Below are positions 8,330 through 17,625 of a DNA stretch of 64,000 nucleotides, piece by piece (positions within the stretch are counted from its first letter, which is position 1; each line of letters starts with the position of its first letter). The stretch lies in assembly GCF_004803915.1 (NCBI RefSeq), contig NZ_CP039396.1, positions 930,001-994,000 on the forward strand, in the 5' to 3' direction. Source of the stretch: Duncaniella dubosii (GTDB lineage: Bacteria > Bacteroidota > Bacteroidia > Bacteroidales > Muribaculaceae). The translations under genes and the position numbers were made by a program. The notes under the pieces were generated by a model that saw only the letters and a list, made by a program, of their open reading frames with translations, searched no databases and was not told the origin of the DNA.

Positions 8330-8528
8330 CAAAACGGTAGTCTTTGGCGATAAGGCCACAGGCTATATGACGAAGAGCAGAGCTCGAACCTCAATTCGGC
8401 TCTCTCTGCCCCCGATAGAAGGTTTCTAAACCGTAGAAACCTTAGGGAGACGGCCTAAAACCCGCTCCCGACATTATCACCCCGCCCGGCAGTGGAACCA
8501 GCGTCCCGCCGGCTTTTTTGTGGGGTGT
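8330..8528. ncRNA. GC-rich, hairpin-rich island, possible structured RNA
   Basis: Inside an AT-rich gap (8151-8560) this block is GC-rich and carries stems: AAGGTTTCTA/TAGAAACCTT (8420-8443), GGGAG/CTCCC (8446-8468), AGAGC-CGAA with TTCG-GCTCT (about 8379-8403), and CACCCC/GGGGTG (8479-8528) around a GCCGGC-TTTTTT. No convincing reading frame crosses it. It did not match the riboswitch, tmRNA, SRP or RNase P motifs I know. Strand is uncertain; on the minus strand it would be the 3' region of the serpin mRNA. Confidence 0.3.
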
Positions 8529-8560
8529 ATGTAATCAAAGTTTTGATATACCGGTCTGTA

Positions 8561-9778
8561 TTAAAGTTTATTCACACGGCCTGTAAAGAGAACTGCGCCT
8601 GTCGATGTCTCCTCAATAATGAAAGCAAACGGACGGTCGATATGGAATTCTACCGGCTCAAAGTAAACATCGGTATCCCACGATTCATGCTTCGTGACAG
8701 CCGTAGCAACTGTCCCTTTTTCATCAACTTCAATACGGGTAAACTGTTCTGATCTCGACAGATGCACGGCCCTGTCAGACATCGCCGACAGATCGGCCTT
8801 ATTGGCATCATAAACCTCCTTGATGCCCATACTTCCAAAATAACCGTCGAGATCAAAACGGGTGTCTATCGTGAATTTCGGCATTTCAAGCATACAATCT
8901 TTGACTACCCGGTTGCTTTTCCAAGCTGCCCAAGCTTCCGCATCGAGTGTCTGCAACACCTCGCCGAGCGACGAGTCCTTCGACGGGAGCAGCAGAGTCA
9001 TCGCATATGCGCCGTTGCCGTAATTCATGCGGACAAGTTCATATTTCTCCGTTTTGAAATAGGGCATATATTCCTTTTTACACATAGTGGCAACATTCGA
9101 GACTGTTCCGTCGGAATTGGTGAATTCCTTGCTCACCGTATTCTCGGTTTTAAACGGCTGCTGCCACTCGCTTTTGAAATAAAGGGCGTTGAGAATGATA
9201 AATACTATATCTCCTGAGTATGGACTATTGATTACAGACGGAATCATCCCGTCGGTTTTCAACGAGCACCAGTCATTTATCTTTTTCACGGCCACGTCGG
9301 TCGTAAGGTCAACCGTCGCAACATCGGTGCGATAGAAGTCTGCCATGGAACGTGAATAGGCCGGTAGGATATTGAATCCATTGTTAAGCCACAAGGAGTT
9401 GGCACTGCGGAAAGCGGTCTTCTTGTCGGCTTTGGGCAGTTCGGACAGCAGACGTTTATTCAAGGCGTTAAGCTCTCCGACTGAATTACCGCCGAGAACC
9501 TTGGATAGCTCGTCGAGAGTTGTCCCCTGCGCGCCGTTGGCGAGCATGCTGAGTGAAAACTGCGCACTCAGAGGCGACACCATAAAATTGGCCTGCTCCG
9601 AATTGGCATCGAAATAACGCAACATATCAAAAGCAGTGCTGATCTGCGTATCGACAATAGCTATTTCACTGCCGTCCAGCACTATATCCTTACGCTCGTT
9701 ATCTGCCACATCACTATCACTGCTACATGCGCTAAACATCAGGGCAAAGCCACACAATAAAGCATTACATATTTTCAT
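8561..9778 (-). CDS. Serpin-family protease inhibitor, predicted lipoprotein
   Basis: A 405-residue protein with a lipoprotein signal (MKICNALLCGFALMFSAC, cleavage before Cys18) and a complete serpin fold. Conserved stretches include NFMVSPLSAQFSLSML, ANSLWLNN, FIILNALYFKSEW and the C-terminal FHIDRPFAFIIEE with VLFTGRVNKL. The hinge DEKGTVATAVT keeps the small residues needed for loop insertion, so it should be inhibitory. P1 is uncertain: counting from the hinge gives Thr-Asp, counting back from RPF gives Tyr-Phe. It probably shields the cell surface from host or bacterial serine or cysteine proteases. Monocistronic. Confidence 0.93.
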   Translation of the reverse strand: MKICNALLCGFALMFSACSSDSDVADNERKDIVLDGSEIAIVDTQISTAFDMLRYFDANSEQANFMVSPLSAQFSLSMLANGAQGTTLDELSKVLGGNSVGELNALNKRLLSELPKADKKTAFRSANSLWLNNGFNILPAYSRSMADFYRTDVATVDLTTDVAVKKINDWCSLKTDGMIPSVINSPYSGDIVFIILNALYFKSEWQQPFKTENTVSKEFTNSDGTVSNVATMCKKEYMPYFKTEKYELVRMNYGNGAYAMTLLLPSKDSSLGEVLQTLDAEAWAAWKSNRVVKDCMLEMPKFTIDTRFDLDGYFGSMGIKEVYDANKADLSAMSDRAVHLSRSEQFTRIEVDEKGTVATAVTKHESWDTDVYFEPVEFHIDRPFAFIIEETSTGAVLFTGRVNKL

Positions 9779-10004
9779 TGTATATAATTTAAATGAATAT
9801 CCTTTATTTTCCCATCAATCATTCTATTATAGATAATGTAGATAAGTCTATTTCATGCCTTATACATTATTTTATTACTTACACTACTAAATGGAGTAAT
9901 TGATGAATTACTAAATCATTACTTATCTAATTTTTGGTAATAACCTGATAACTCATAATGCCGTAAGCTCATAGACCCGACAAGTCAACCGTCTGTGAGG
10001 TGGG

Positions 10005-10502
10005 TCAGCGGGCGCAGGAGCGGACGGCTTCGAGGTCGCTGAGGCCGTCGGCGGCTATGTTTCGGTTGATGCCGGCAGGACGTTTGGTGACGCGCACAAG
10101 GTCGCCACAGCGGGCCACAGTGAGAATTTCGTTGAAATCAAGAGCCTTGAACTCGTCGTAGCCTACGGGCTGCCAGTCAATGAGAAACTTCCCGGCATCC
10201 TTGACTATATTATCGAGAGCCTCGGGCTTGATCACGAGCAGGGCTCCGGCATAGGGAAGCTTTAAACCGCTGTAGGAGCTGTCGGAACGGTCGCTCTTGG
10301 CCAAATCGGCAGCGTTAATCCAATCACCGCCGGCCTGCCGCACAGCGGCTTCGATATCGGGCACGACCACCACCACATTCCAGATACCGTCGGGATTTTC
10401 CGGCTCTGTTGTCTGAGGTGCAGCAGCACGCACGGGAGCGGCTACGGCAAGTAGCATGAGCAGCGAAGCTGCAAGGAAATAGCATAAACGGTTTGAATTC
10501 AT
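10005..10502 (-). CDS. Exported protein of unknown function
   Basis: A 165-residue protein with a typical signal peptide (MNSNRLCYFLAASLLMLLAVAAPVRA, cleavage near 26). The mature part contains IWNVVVVVPDIEAAVRQAG and TVARCGDLVRVTKRPAG. I do not recognise the family. It is probably periplasmic and has no membrane helix after the signal. It lies between the DUF4294 gene and the serpin on the same strand with 200-250 base gaps, so it is likely transcribed on its own. Confidence 0.7.
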   Translation of the reverse strand: MNSNRLCYFLAASLLMLLAVAAPVRAAAPQTTEPENPDGIWNVVVVVPDIEAAVRQAGGDWINAADLAKSDRSDSSYSGLKLPYAGALLVIKPEALDNIVKDAGKFLIDWQPVGYDEFKALDFNEILTVARCGDLVRVTKRPAGINRNIAADGLSDLEAVRSCAR

Positions 10503-10746
10503 GGTGATTTTTAGTCAATTTAAGTAAAGAATCACTAAATTTATTGATTTAAAGCTCAATATGCAAGAATTAGTATCTAGCATTAACTAATATTAACAAA
10601 CATTAACAATGCTTACTTTGAACTAAAAAACACCCGACCTTATAAATGAGATTATATCATATTCCCGATATTATACATTTCCAAGAGCATCAGGCACTCT
10701 TGAAGCAATCATATCGGATAGTCAACTTAATATATCAGAGCGTCAG

Positions 10747-11415
10747 CTAAAGCTGGCCGAGTTCCACCATCGTGGCGACGCGCTCGACTATAGCATCCTT
10801 GCGGTCGGTGTCAGGCTTGTAGGAGGTCTTGAGATTGACACCGAATATACGTCCGAATGTCTGCCAGAACCCGGCACGGAATGAGCCGAGGAAGGCTTTC
10901 AGGATATTATAACTCGACTGGTTGGTCTCGCGGTTGATTAGCTTGACAAGCATCTGTGCCTGTGACTTCGTAAATTTCTTAAGAGCCGGCTTATACTGTT
11001 CGAAAACCGCCCCCTCCATCTTTTTCAGATGTTCCTCCCGCTCCTTCTGGGTCGGAAATGTCTCTATGTACTCATAGGTTTCGATAAGCGTCTCGCAGAT
11101 GAGTTTGGCATATGGAAGAGTCTTCTTTACATCGCGGACCGTCTTCCAGTAGAATTCCTCTTCCTTTTTGTTTTTGAACTTCAGCGGCGGATAGACTGTC
11201 ACATCGGCAAGCACGAGCATCAGAGTATTTTCGCCGTCCTCGCCGTCAAAAAAGTAATAGCCCTGCAACGGTTTCACACGGCCGCTGCCGACCTTTATGG
11301 GGTCATCGGCCACGGTAACATCCGCGTCGGGCGACATGACAGGGCTGCTGTATGCGCAGAGCGCACACAGAGCCGTCATGATAATTGATATGAAGATTCT
11401 ATTGAGTTGTGTCAT
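10747..11415 (-). CDS. DUF4294 family exported protein
   Basis: A 222-residue protein with an N-terminal signal segment (about 1-24). The core LMLVLADVTVYPPLKFKNKKEEEFYWKTVRDVKKTLPYAKL and later SYNILKAFLGSFRAGFWQTFGRIFG match what I recall of DUF4294, found almost only in Bacteroidetes. Function unknown, probably periplasmic. It begins 46 bases after nadB on the same strand and may be the last gene of a gpmI-sdaA-nadB run. Confidence 0.82.
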   Translation of the reverse strand: MTQLNRIFISIIMTALCALCAYSSPVMSPDADVTVADDPIKVGSGRVKPLQGYYFFDGEDGENTLMLVLADVTVYPPLKFKNKKEEEFYWKTVRDVKKTLPYAKLICETLIETYEYIETFPTQKEREEHLKKMEGAVFEQYKPALKKFTKSQAQMLVKLINRETNQSSYNILKAFLGSFRAGFWQTFGRIFGVNLKTSYKPDTDRKDAIVERVATMVELGQL

Positions 11416-11460
11416 ACATTATTATAACACCCGAAACCGGTGTTTTATTGTAACGCCGTC

Positions 11461-13050
11461 CTAATCTATGGTCTCAGGCCCGTGTGGGACGGGAGGATAG
11501 TCGACTGTGTAGTGGAGACCACGTGACTCCTTGCGTTCCTTAGCCTGACGCATGATCAGGTAACCGACATTAATGATGTTGCGCAGCTCGCAGATTTCAC
11601 GCGATGCCTTCGATTGCTTGAAAAGCTTCTCGGTCTCCTCATAAAGAATGTCGAGGCGATTCCATGCACGGTCAAGGCGAAGATCGGAGCGCACGATGCC
11701 CACATACGTACCCATAATCTGGTTGACTTCCTTGATGCTCTGGGTAATAAGCACCATTTCCTCAGTGTGGCGGGTGCCTTCGTCATTCCATTCGGGGACA
11801 TCGGCGCGGAAATCATAGTGCGAGGCATTGGCAACGGCATGTTTCGCGGCCGCGTCGGCATAGACAACAGCCTCTATCAGCGAATTGGATGCCAGACGGT
11901 TGCCGCCGTGGAGACCTGTGCACGAGCATTCACCAACAGCATAGAGCCGATGTATCGACGACTCAGCGTTTCCGTCGACCTTGATGCCTCCGCAGAGGTA
12001 GTGGGCCGCAGGTGCTACAGGAATGTAGTCCTTGGTGATGTCAATGCCGAGCGACAGACATTTGGCATAGATGTTCGGGAAATGCTTGCGTGTCTCCTCA
12101 GGATCTTTGTGTGTCACGTCGAGATACACGTGGTCGTCGCCTGTAAGTTTCATTTCCGAGTCAATAGCACGGGCAACGATGTCGCGTGGCGCGAGCGACA
12201 GGCGCGGGTCATATTTGTGCATGAACTCCTCGCCCTTGAGGTTGCGGAGCACAGCGCCGTAGCCGCGCATGGCCTCTGTAATCAGGAAGCTCGGTCGGTC
12301 GCCGGGATGATAGAGCGCGGTCGGGTGGAACTGTATGAATTCCATATCCTTAACCGTTCCCTTGGCACGGTAGACCATCGCGATTCCGTCGCCTGTCGCC
12401 ACAAGCGGATTGGTCGTTGTCTGATAGACTGCCCCGACACCTCCGGTGGCTATGAGTGTGATGCGCGATAGGAATGTATCGACCACGCCGGTGGCGGTGT
12501 CGAGCACGTATGCCCCGTAGCAGGTTATATCGGGGGTGCGGCGGGTCACGATCTTGCCCAGATGATGCTGGGTTATTATCTCGATTGCAAAATGATGTTC
12601 GAAAATATCGATGTTTTCATTTGCTCTGACAGCCTCGATGAGCGATTCCTGAATTTCGAAGCCGGTGTTGTCGGCATGGTGGAGGATACGGAATTCCGAA
12701 TGGCCGCCCTCGCGGTGAAGATCAAAAGTTCCGTCGGCCTTCTTGTCGAACTCGACACCCCAATCTATCAGCTCGCGTATCTGCGCAGGAGCTTCGGTCA
12801 CCACCTTGCGGACGGCCTCGGGGTCGCTGAGCCAGTCGCCGGCAATCATGGTGTCGTTGATATGTTTTTCGAAGTCGTCAACTTCGAGATTTGTGACAGA
12901 GGCCACGCCTCCCTGAGCGAGAGCCGTGTTGGCTTCGTCAAGAGTGGTCTTGCAGATGAGTGCCACGCGCCCTTTCGACGCTACTTTCAAGGCAAAGCTC
13001 ATGCCTGCTATGCCTGAACCGATTACGAGATAGTCATACTTTCGTGTCAT
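11461..13050 (-). CDS. nadB: L-aspartate oxidase NadB
   Basis: FAD enzyme oxidising L-aspartate to iminoaspartate, the first step of de novo NAD synthesis. The ATG at 13050 (MTRKYDYLVIGSGIAGMSFAL) places the FAD dinucleotide motif at the N terminus and gives 529 residues, as in the family; the longer frame to 13155 adds a low-complexity tail and is rejected. Other motifs: NTALAQGGVA, HREGGHSEFRILH, GEEFMHKYDPRLSLAPRDIVARA and CSCTGLHGGNRLASNSLIEA. nadA and nadC are not in the window. It sits 88 bases after sdaA. Confidence 0.95.
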   Translation of the reverse strand: MTRKYDYLVIGSGIAGMSFALKVASKGRVALICKTTLDEANTALAQGGVASVTNLEVDDFEKHINDTMIAGDWLSDPEAVRKVVTEAPAQIRELIDWGVEFDKKADGTFDLHREGGHSEFRILHHADNTGFEIQESLIEAVRANENIDIFEHHFAIEIITQHHLGKIVTRRTPDITCYGAYVLDTATGVVDTFLSRITLIATGGVGAVYQTTTNPLVATGDGIAMVYRAKGTVKDMEFIQFHPTALYHPGDRPSFLITEAMRGYGAVLRNLKGEEFMHKYDPRLSLAPRDIVARAIDSEMKLTGDDHVYLDVTHKDPEETRKHFPNIYAKCLSLGIDITKDYIPVAPAAHYLCGGIKVDGNAESSIHRLYAVGECSCTGLHGGNRLASNSLIEAVVYADAAAKHAVANASHYDFRADVPEWNDEGTRHTEEMVLITQSIKEVNQIMGTYVGIVRSDLRLDRAWNRLDILYEETEKLFKQSKASREICELRNIINVGYLIMRQAKERKESRGLHYTVDYPPVPHGPETID

Positions 13051-13138
13051 GATGCCTTTCGAAATATGAGAGGAGGGTGAGGATTGGTTTCTTATGGAAT
13101 TGAGATTATGTTTATGAGTGTAGAGCAGCGGAGACGTG

Positions 13139-14334
13139 TCATTTGATGATGGCAAGACCGCCTTGGGCCGTTTCTTTGTAGATTGACGGAAGGTCGTGGC
13201 CGGTCTGCTTCATTACCTCGACGATACGATCGAACGACACAGAGTGACGTCCGTCGGAGAACGAGGCATAGAGGTTGCTGTCAAGCGCACGGGCCGCGGC
13301 ATAGGCGTTTCGTTCAATACAGGGAATCTGCACAAGTCCGCAGACAGGGTCGCAGGTGAGTCCGAGATGGTGTTCGAGACCCATTTCAGCAGAATATTCA
13401 ATCTGTGCGGGCGTACCTCCGAAAAGCTGGCTCGCAGCAGCGGCGGCCATTGCGCATGCCACGCCGACCTCTCCCTGACAACCGACCTCCGCACCGGAGA
13501 CCGAGGCATTATGCTTGACGACACTGCCGAAAAGTCCGGCTGTCGCAAGCGCACGGAGTATGCGTTTGTCGGAAAAGCCCTTTGAAGTCGAGAGATGATA
13601 GAGAACTGCCGGGAGCACTCCGCACGACCCGCAGGTCGGAGCGGTCACAATCCGGCCGCCCGATGCGTTCTCCTCACTGACGGCAAGAGCATAGGCATAG
13701 ACAAGCCCGCGCGAACGAAGGCTGTCGTTGTGGCCGGAGGCATGGAGATAGTAGCTGACGGCCTTGCGGCGCACGCCAAGCCCTCCGGGGAGCACCCCTT
13801 CGGCATCGATTCCGCGCTCGACCGCCTCTTTCATCACTTTCCAGACTTCCGCCAGATAGTCCCACACGTCGGGGTCGTCATATTCCCGACATATTCCCAG
13901 AAACTCTTGCCCGACTTATCGGCCCAAGCAAGAATATCGGCTATCTTGCTAAGAGGATAGACATCGCGCACCTGCGGACGGTCCTCGCCCTCGTTCACGA
14001 TGTCACCTCCGCCGATCGAATAGACCGTACGGCGGTCAGTCTCGTGCCCTTCGCTGTCAAACGCGGCAAAAGTCATCCCGTTGGGGTGGAACGGCAAAAA
14101 TATGTCGGGTTGCCAGAGTATGGTGGTCGGAGCAATCTTCTCAAGCTCGCCAAGTATCGCCACATCAGTCATGTGACCCTTTCCGGTGCCCGCAAGAGCG
14201 CCGTAAAGGGTCACAGTAAACGATGCGGCATCCCGGTGAAGGGAGCCAAACTCCTGAGCGGCCTTCAGAGGCCCCATCGTGTGAGAACTCGACGGGCCGT
14301 GGCCAATCTTATAGAGTCGTTTGATTGATTCCAT
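13139..14334 (-). CDS. sdaA: L-serine ammonia-lyase (single-chain, iron-sulfur), frameshifted
   Basis: Converts L-serine to pyruvate and ammonia. The N-terminal domain begins MESIKRLYKIGHGPSSSHTMGP (ATG 14334) and carries the beta-domain signature. The C-terminal domain has TAPTCGSCGVLPAVL, CQGEVGVACAMAAAA and CDPVCGLVQIPCIERNA, whose cysteines hold the 4Fe-4S cluster. The frame breaks at minus-strand GGG (13885-13887); one added G restores EYVGEYDDPDVWDYLAE and a 398-residue enzyme, the normal size. Probable sequencing error. It starts 16-20 bases after gpmI, so the two are likely co-transcribed, linking 3-phosphoglycerate/serine and pyruvate metabolism. Confidence 0.88.
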
Positions 14335-14353
14335 CAATAATTTTTGAAAATCA

Positions 14354-15868
14354 TCAGTCGATGAGGACGTGGCCGGTCATCTCCTTGGGCTGCGGAAGGC
14401 CCATAATCTTAAGCATGGTGGGAGCCACGTCTGCCAGCTTGCCGTCCTCGACCTTGGCGTCCTTGCGTTCTGTCACATAGATACAGGGCACAGGGTTGAG
14501 CGAGTGGGCGGTGTTGGGAGTGCCGTCGGCGTTGACCGCATTGTCGGCGTTGCCGTGGTCAGCGATGATGATGACTTCATAGCCGGCTTCCTTGGCTGCC
14601 TCAACAGTGTCCTTGACACACTCGTCGACTGCCTTCACGGCCTTGCAGATTGCATCGTAGACACCGGTGTGACCCACCATGTCGCCGTTTGCATAGTTCA
14701 CGACAATGAAGTCATATTTTTCCTCCTTGATGGCCTCGACGAGTTTGTCCTTGACCTCATAGGCACTCATTTCGGGCTTGAGGTCGTAAGTGGCAACCTT
14801 CGGAGAAGCTACAAGTATGCGCTCCTCGCCCTCGTAAGGCTCTTCGCGTCCGCCGTTAAAGAAGAATGTCACATGGGCATACTTCTCGGTCTCGGCGATG
14901 TGGAGCTGCTTCTTGTCGAGGCTCGACAGATATTCGCCAAGAGTGTTTTCGACATTCTCTTTCGGGAAGAGGATGTGTACGCCGGTAAACGAAGCGTCGT
15001 AGGGAGTCATGCAGTAATACTGGAGTCCGGGGACAACCTTCATGTCGGCTTCGGGGATGTCGTGCTGGGTGAGGGCTACGGTGAGCTCCTTGGCGCGGTC
15101 GTTGCGGTAATTGAAGAAAATCACTGCGTCGCCTTCCTTGATAGTTCCGTCGACAGTCGAGTTGTTGATAGGCTTGATGAACTCGTCGGTCACGTCGTCA
15201 TTGTAGCTCTCCTGCACGGCTTCGGCCATATCGGCAGCCTGCTTGCCTTCGCCTTTCACGAGAAGATCATAGGCCACTTTGACGCGCTCCCAGCGTTTGT
15301 CGCGGTCCATTGCATAGTAGCGGCCGATAATCGAAGCGATTTTTCCGGCCGACTTGGCACAGTGGTCTTCGAGAGCCTCGATAAAGCCCTTGCCGCTGCG
15401 GGGGTCGGTGTCACGACCGTCCATGAAGCAGTGGATATAGACTTTTTCAAGACCGTAGTGCTTCGCGATGTCGCAGAGCGCATAGAGATGGTCGAGCGAC
15501 GAGTGAACGCCACCGTCGCTGGTAAGTCCCATAAAATGGATGGCCTTGCCGTTGTCGCGGGCATAGGTGAACGCATCTACGATTTCAGGGTTGGTGAGGA
15601 TCGAGCCGTCCTTGCATGCCTTGTTGATTTTCACAAGGTCCTGATAGACCACGCGACCGGCACCTATATTGAGGTGTCCCACTTCCGAGTTGCCCATCTG
15701 GCCGTCGGGAAGACCGACGTTTTCACCTGAAGCCTGAAGCTCGCTGTGGGGATATGTGTTTACGAGATAGTCCCAATAGGGGGTCGGAGTAGAGAAAATC
15801 GCGTCGCTCTTTGAGTGATTGCCGATTCCCCATCCGTCGAGAATCATTAACAATGCTTTCTTTGCCAT
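14354..15868 (-). CDS. gpmI: 2,3-bisphosphoglycerate-independent phosphoglycerate mutase
   Basis: Mn2+-dependent glycolytic enzyme interconverting 3- and 2-phosphoglycerate. At 504 residues it has the alkaline-phosphatase-fold metal site ([10 protein letters not shown] at 7-16) and the catalytic serine Ser61 in [16 protein letters not shown]. Other conserved parts are [24 protein letters not shown] and the C-terminal [10 protein letters not shown] and TAHSLNPVP metal ligands. First gene of the minus-strand run gpmI-sdaA-nadB. The long plus-strand frame opposite it is a coding shadow. Confidence 0.97.
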   Translation of the reverse strand: MAKKALLMILDGWGIGNHSKSDAIFSTPTPYWDYLVNTYPHSELQASGENVGLPDGQMGNSEVGHLNIGAGRVVYQDLVKINKACKDGSILTNPEIVDAFTYARDNGKAIHFMGLTSDGGVHSSLDHLYALCDIAKHYGLEKVYIHCFMDGRDTDPRSGKGFIEALEDHCAKSAGKIASIIGRYYAMDRDKRWERVKVAYDLLVKGEGKQAADMAEAVQESYNDDVTDEFIKPINNSTVDGTIKEGDAVIFFNYRNDRAKELTVALTQHDIPEADMKVVPGLQYYCMTPYDASFTGVHILFPKENVENTLGEYLSSLDKKQLHIAETEKYAHVTFFFNGGREEPYEGEERILVASPKVATYDLKPEMSAYEVKDKLVEAIKEEKYDFIVVNYANGDMVGHTGVYDAICKAVKAVDECVKDTVEAAKEAGYEVIIIADHGNADNAVNADGTPNTAHSLNPVPCIYVTERKDAKVEDGKLADVAPTMLKIMGLPQPKEMTGHVLID

Positions 15869-15974
15869 GATGTTATAGAAATTGTATGGTTATTTTTCAA
15901 GAGTGCAAATTTACAAATATTTTATTAGAAACAGCTAAGGATAGCGCGATAAATGAGGCTACCGCCTCTGTCTG

Positions 15975-17402
15975 TCAGATTTTTTGCAAGGTCTTGACCT
16001 GCGTGACGCTCAATGGGATTTCACGGGTGTAGTGTGTCACGAATATCAGCGACATTCCGTTGCGGCTGACAAGGAGGTCGATGAGACGGCGGACACGCTC
16101 CTTGTGAGCGGCATCAAGCCCGTGGAGTGGCTCATCAAGAATCAGTAGCGACGGCTGTTTGATGAATGCCCGGGCCAGAAGCACGAGACGCTGTTCGCCG
16201 GACGAAAGCTCCTGAAACCGGCGGTCGGCGATGTGGCCTATGTCGAGAAGCCTCAGCCATGTGCGCGCCTCGTCAAGCTCATCGGATGTGGGCTTGCGGA
16301 ACTGCGAGAGAGAGTTGCGAAGTCCTCCCGCCACAATTTCCTCAACCGGCAGAGCCGAACGGAAATACAGCTGCATCTCGGGACAGACATAACCTATGCG
16401 ATCCTTTATCTCCCAGATGCTTTCACCCGACCCGCGACGTCGGTCAAAGAGAGTGATACGGTTGGCATAAGCCTGCGGATTGTCCGCGCAGACAAGGCTA
16501 AGTAGCAACGATTTACCTGAACCGTTAGCCCCTGTGAGCGCCCACCTCTGTCCGGCACAGACCTTCCAGTCAATCCCTTCAAGGACTGATTTGCCACCGT
16601 AGCGCACGTGACCGTCCTCAATAGCGAAAGCCACCTCAAACTCTCCTGCGCTTCCCTTCTGAGCCGGAAGATCCTGAAGAGTCATTTCAGGCACTGACGG
16701 CAATGGCCGCGAGCGGAGCGCATCAATGGCTTCGGGACTTGTCTCGGGGGCTGAGACCTCATTGCCGGATATGGCGATAACCGAATCCGTATAGGAAGGA
16801 ATGTCGGCAGGGTCACACAACAGGAGCACAATGCCGACACCTCCCTCTGCTATGCCCTTAATCGCCTTGTCAAGCTCGGAGCGCGAAAGCTCGTCGAGAC
16901 CGATATAGGGATTGTCAAGAATCAGAAGGTCAGGCACTTCAAGGAGCGCGTTTATTATCAACAGCTTACGCAATTCACCGCTCGACAGATAGTTGATGCG
17001 TTTCCCGACGACATCGCGAAGGGCGAAGGCATTGCATAGCTCCGTCCATTTTTCGGAAACAGCTTTATCGCCAAGTATCTCGCCGACAGTCGGCACGAGG
17101 TCATTGACCGTAGCCTCAAAGCGCTGGTCGTAGCGGGTCACTTCGATGCCCGTAAGTGAATGGATATCGGTGAAAGCAAGCATCTTCACCTTCATGTCGG
17201 GACGGCAGAACCGCAGACGGTTACCGTAGGCATAACGCCCCTTTTCGATAACAAGTCCGAGAGTCGATTTTCCCGCACCATTCGGTCCGAGAACCACAGT
17301 GACACCCTCCGGGATATAAGACCCATGCGGATTGGCAAGCACCACATTGCCGTAGCCGAGCCTCCGGCTGTCGAAACTGACGATAAACTTCGTACTATCC
17401 AT
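15975..17402 (-). CDS. Double ATP-binding-domain ABC ATPase (ModF-like)
   Basis: A 475-residue protein with two complete ABC domains and no membrane helices. Domain 1 has Walker A GPNGAGKST, signature YLSSGELRKLLI and Walker B LLILDNPYIGLDE; domain 2 has Walker A GANGSGKSL, signature ELSSGEQRLVLLARAF and Walker B LLILDEPLHGLDA. The arrangement matches ModF/PhrA-like cytoplasmic ATPases, whose role is poorly known. No permease lies nearby, so transport is not supported by context. It is divergent from the POT transporter at 17626. Confidence 0.85.
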   Translation of the reverse strand: MDSTKFIVSFDSRRLGYGNVVLANPHGSYIPEGVTVVLGPNGAGKSTLGLVIEKGRYAYGNRLRFCRPDMKVKMLAFTDIHSLTGIEVTRYDQRFEATVNDLVPTVGEILGDKAVSEKWTELCNAFALRDVVGKRINYLSSGELRKLLIINALLEVPDLLILDNPYIGLDELSRSELDKAIKGIAEGGVGIVLLLCDPADIPSYTDSVIAISGNEVSAPETSPEAIDALRSRPLPSVPEMTLQDLPAQKGSAGEFEVAFAIEDGHVRYGGKSVLEGIDWKVCAGQRWALTGANGSGKSLLLSLVCADNPQAYANRITLFDRRRGSGESIWEIKDRIGYVCPEMQLYFRSALPVEEIVAGGLRNSLSQFRKPTSDELDEARTWLRLLDIGHIADRRFQELSSGEQRLVLLARAFIKQPSLLILDEPLHGLDAAHKERVRRLIDLLVSRNGMSLIFVTHYTREIPLSVTQVKTLQKI

Positions 17403-17525
17403 AGCTATTTTAATTAATCAAGCTGTTGACCTAAAAATATGTTTTTACAGCCACAAAATTACAAAATCGGCCAAAAGCCCACCTCATTTTTATTTGACTA
17501 TATTATGTTTTAATGATATTTTTTG

Positions 17526-17533
17526 TATTTTTG
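17526..17533 (+). promoter_or_regulatory. -7 box for the first POT transporter gene
   Basis: TATTTTTG, about 93 bases before the ATG at 17626. No TTTG at the expected -33 distance. Confidence 0.35.
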
Positions 17534-17625
17534 CCGAAAGTCTCCCCCTCTCCTGCGACAACAAACCAATCACGAAAATAACCGATACCTGAAAAAAGTA
17601 ACTTTACAAGCAAAATTTCATCCCT

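Noticed and set aside
12903..13155. N-terminal extension of NadB to 13155
   Set aside because: The extension has no homology-like pattern and the FAD motif belongs at the very N terminus; ATG 13050 chosen.
14369..15730. 453-codon plus-strand frame opposite gpmI
   Set aside because: Its composition is a mirror of the gpmI codons (Val/Asp/His-rich, no domain), and gpmI is unambiguous.
15975..17402. ABC transporter operon with substrate-binding protein and permease
   Set aside because: Only the double ATPase is present; both neighbours are unrelated.
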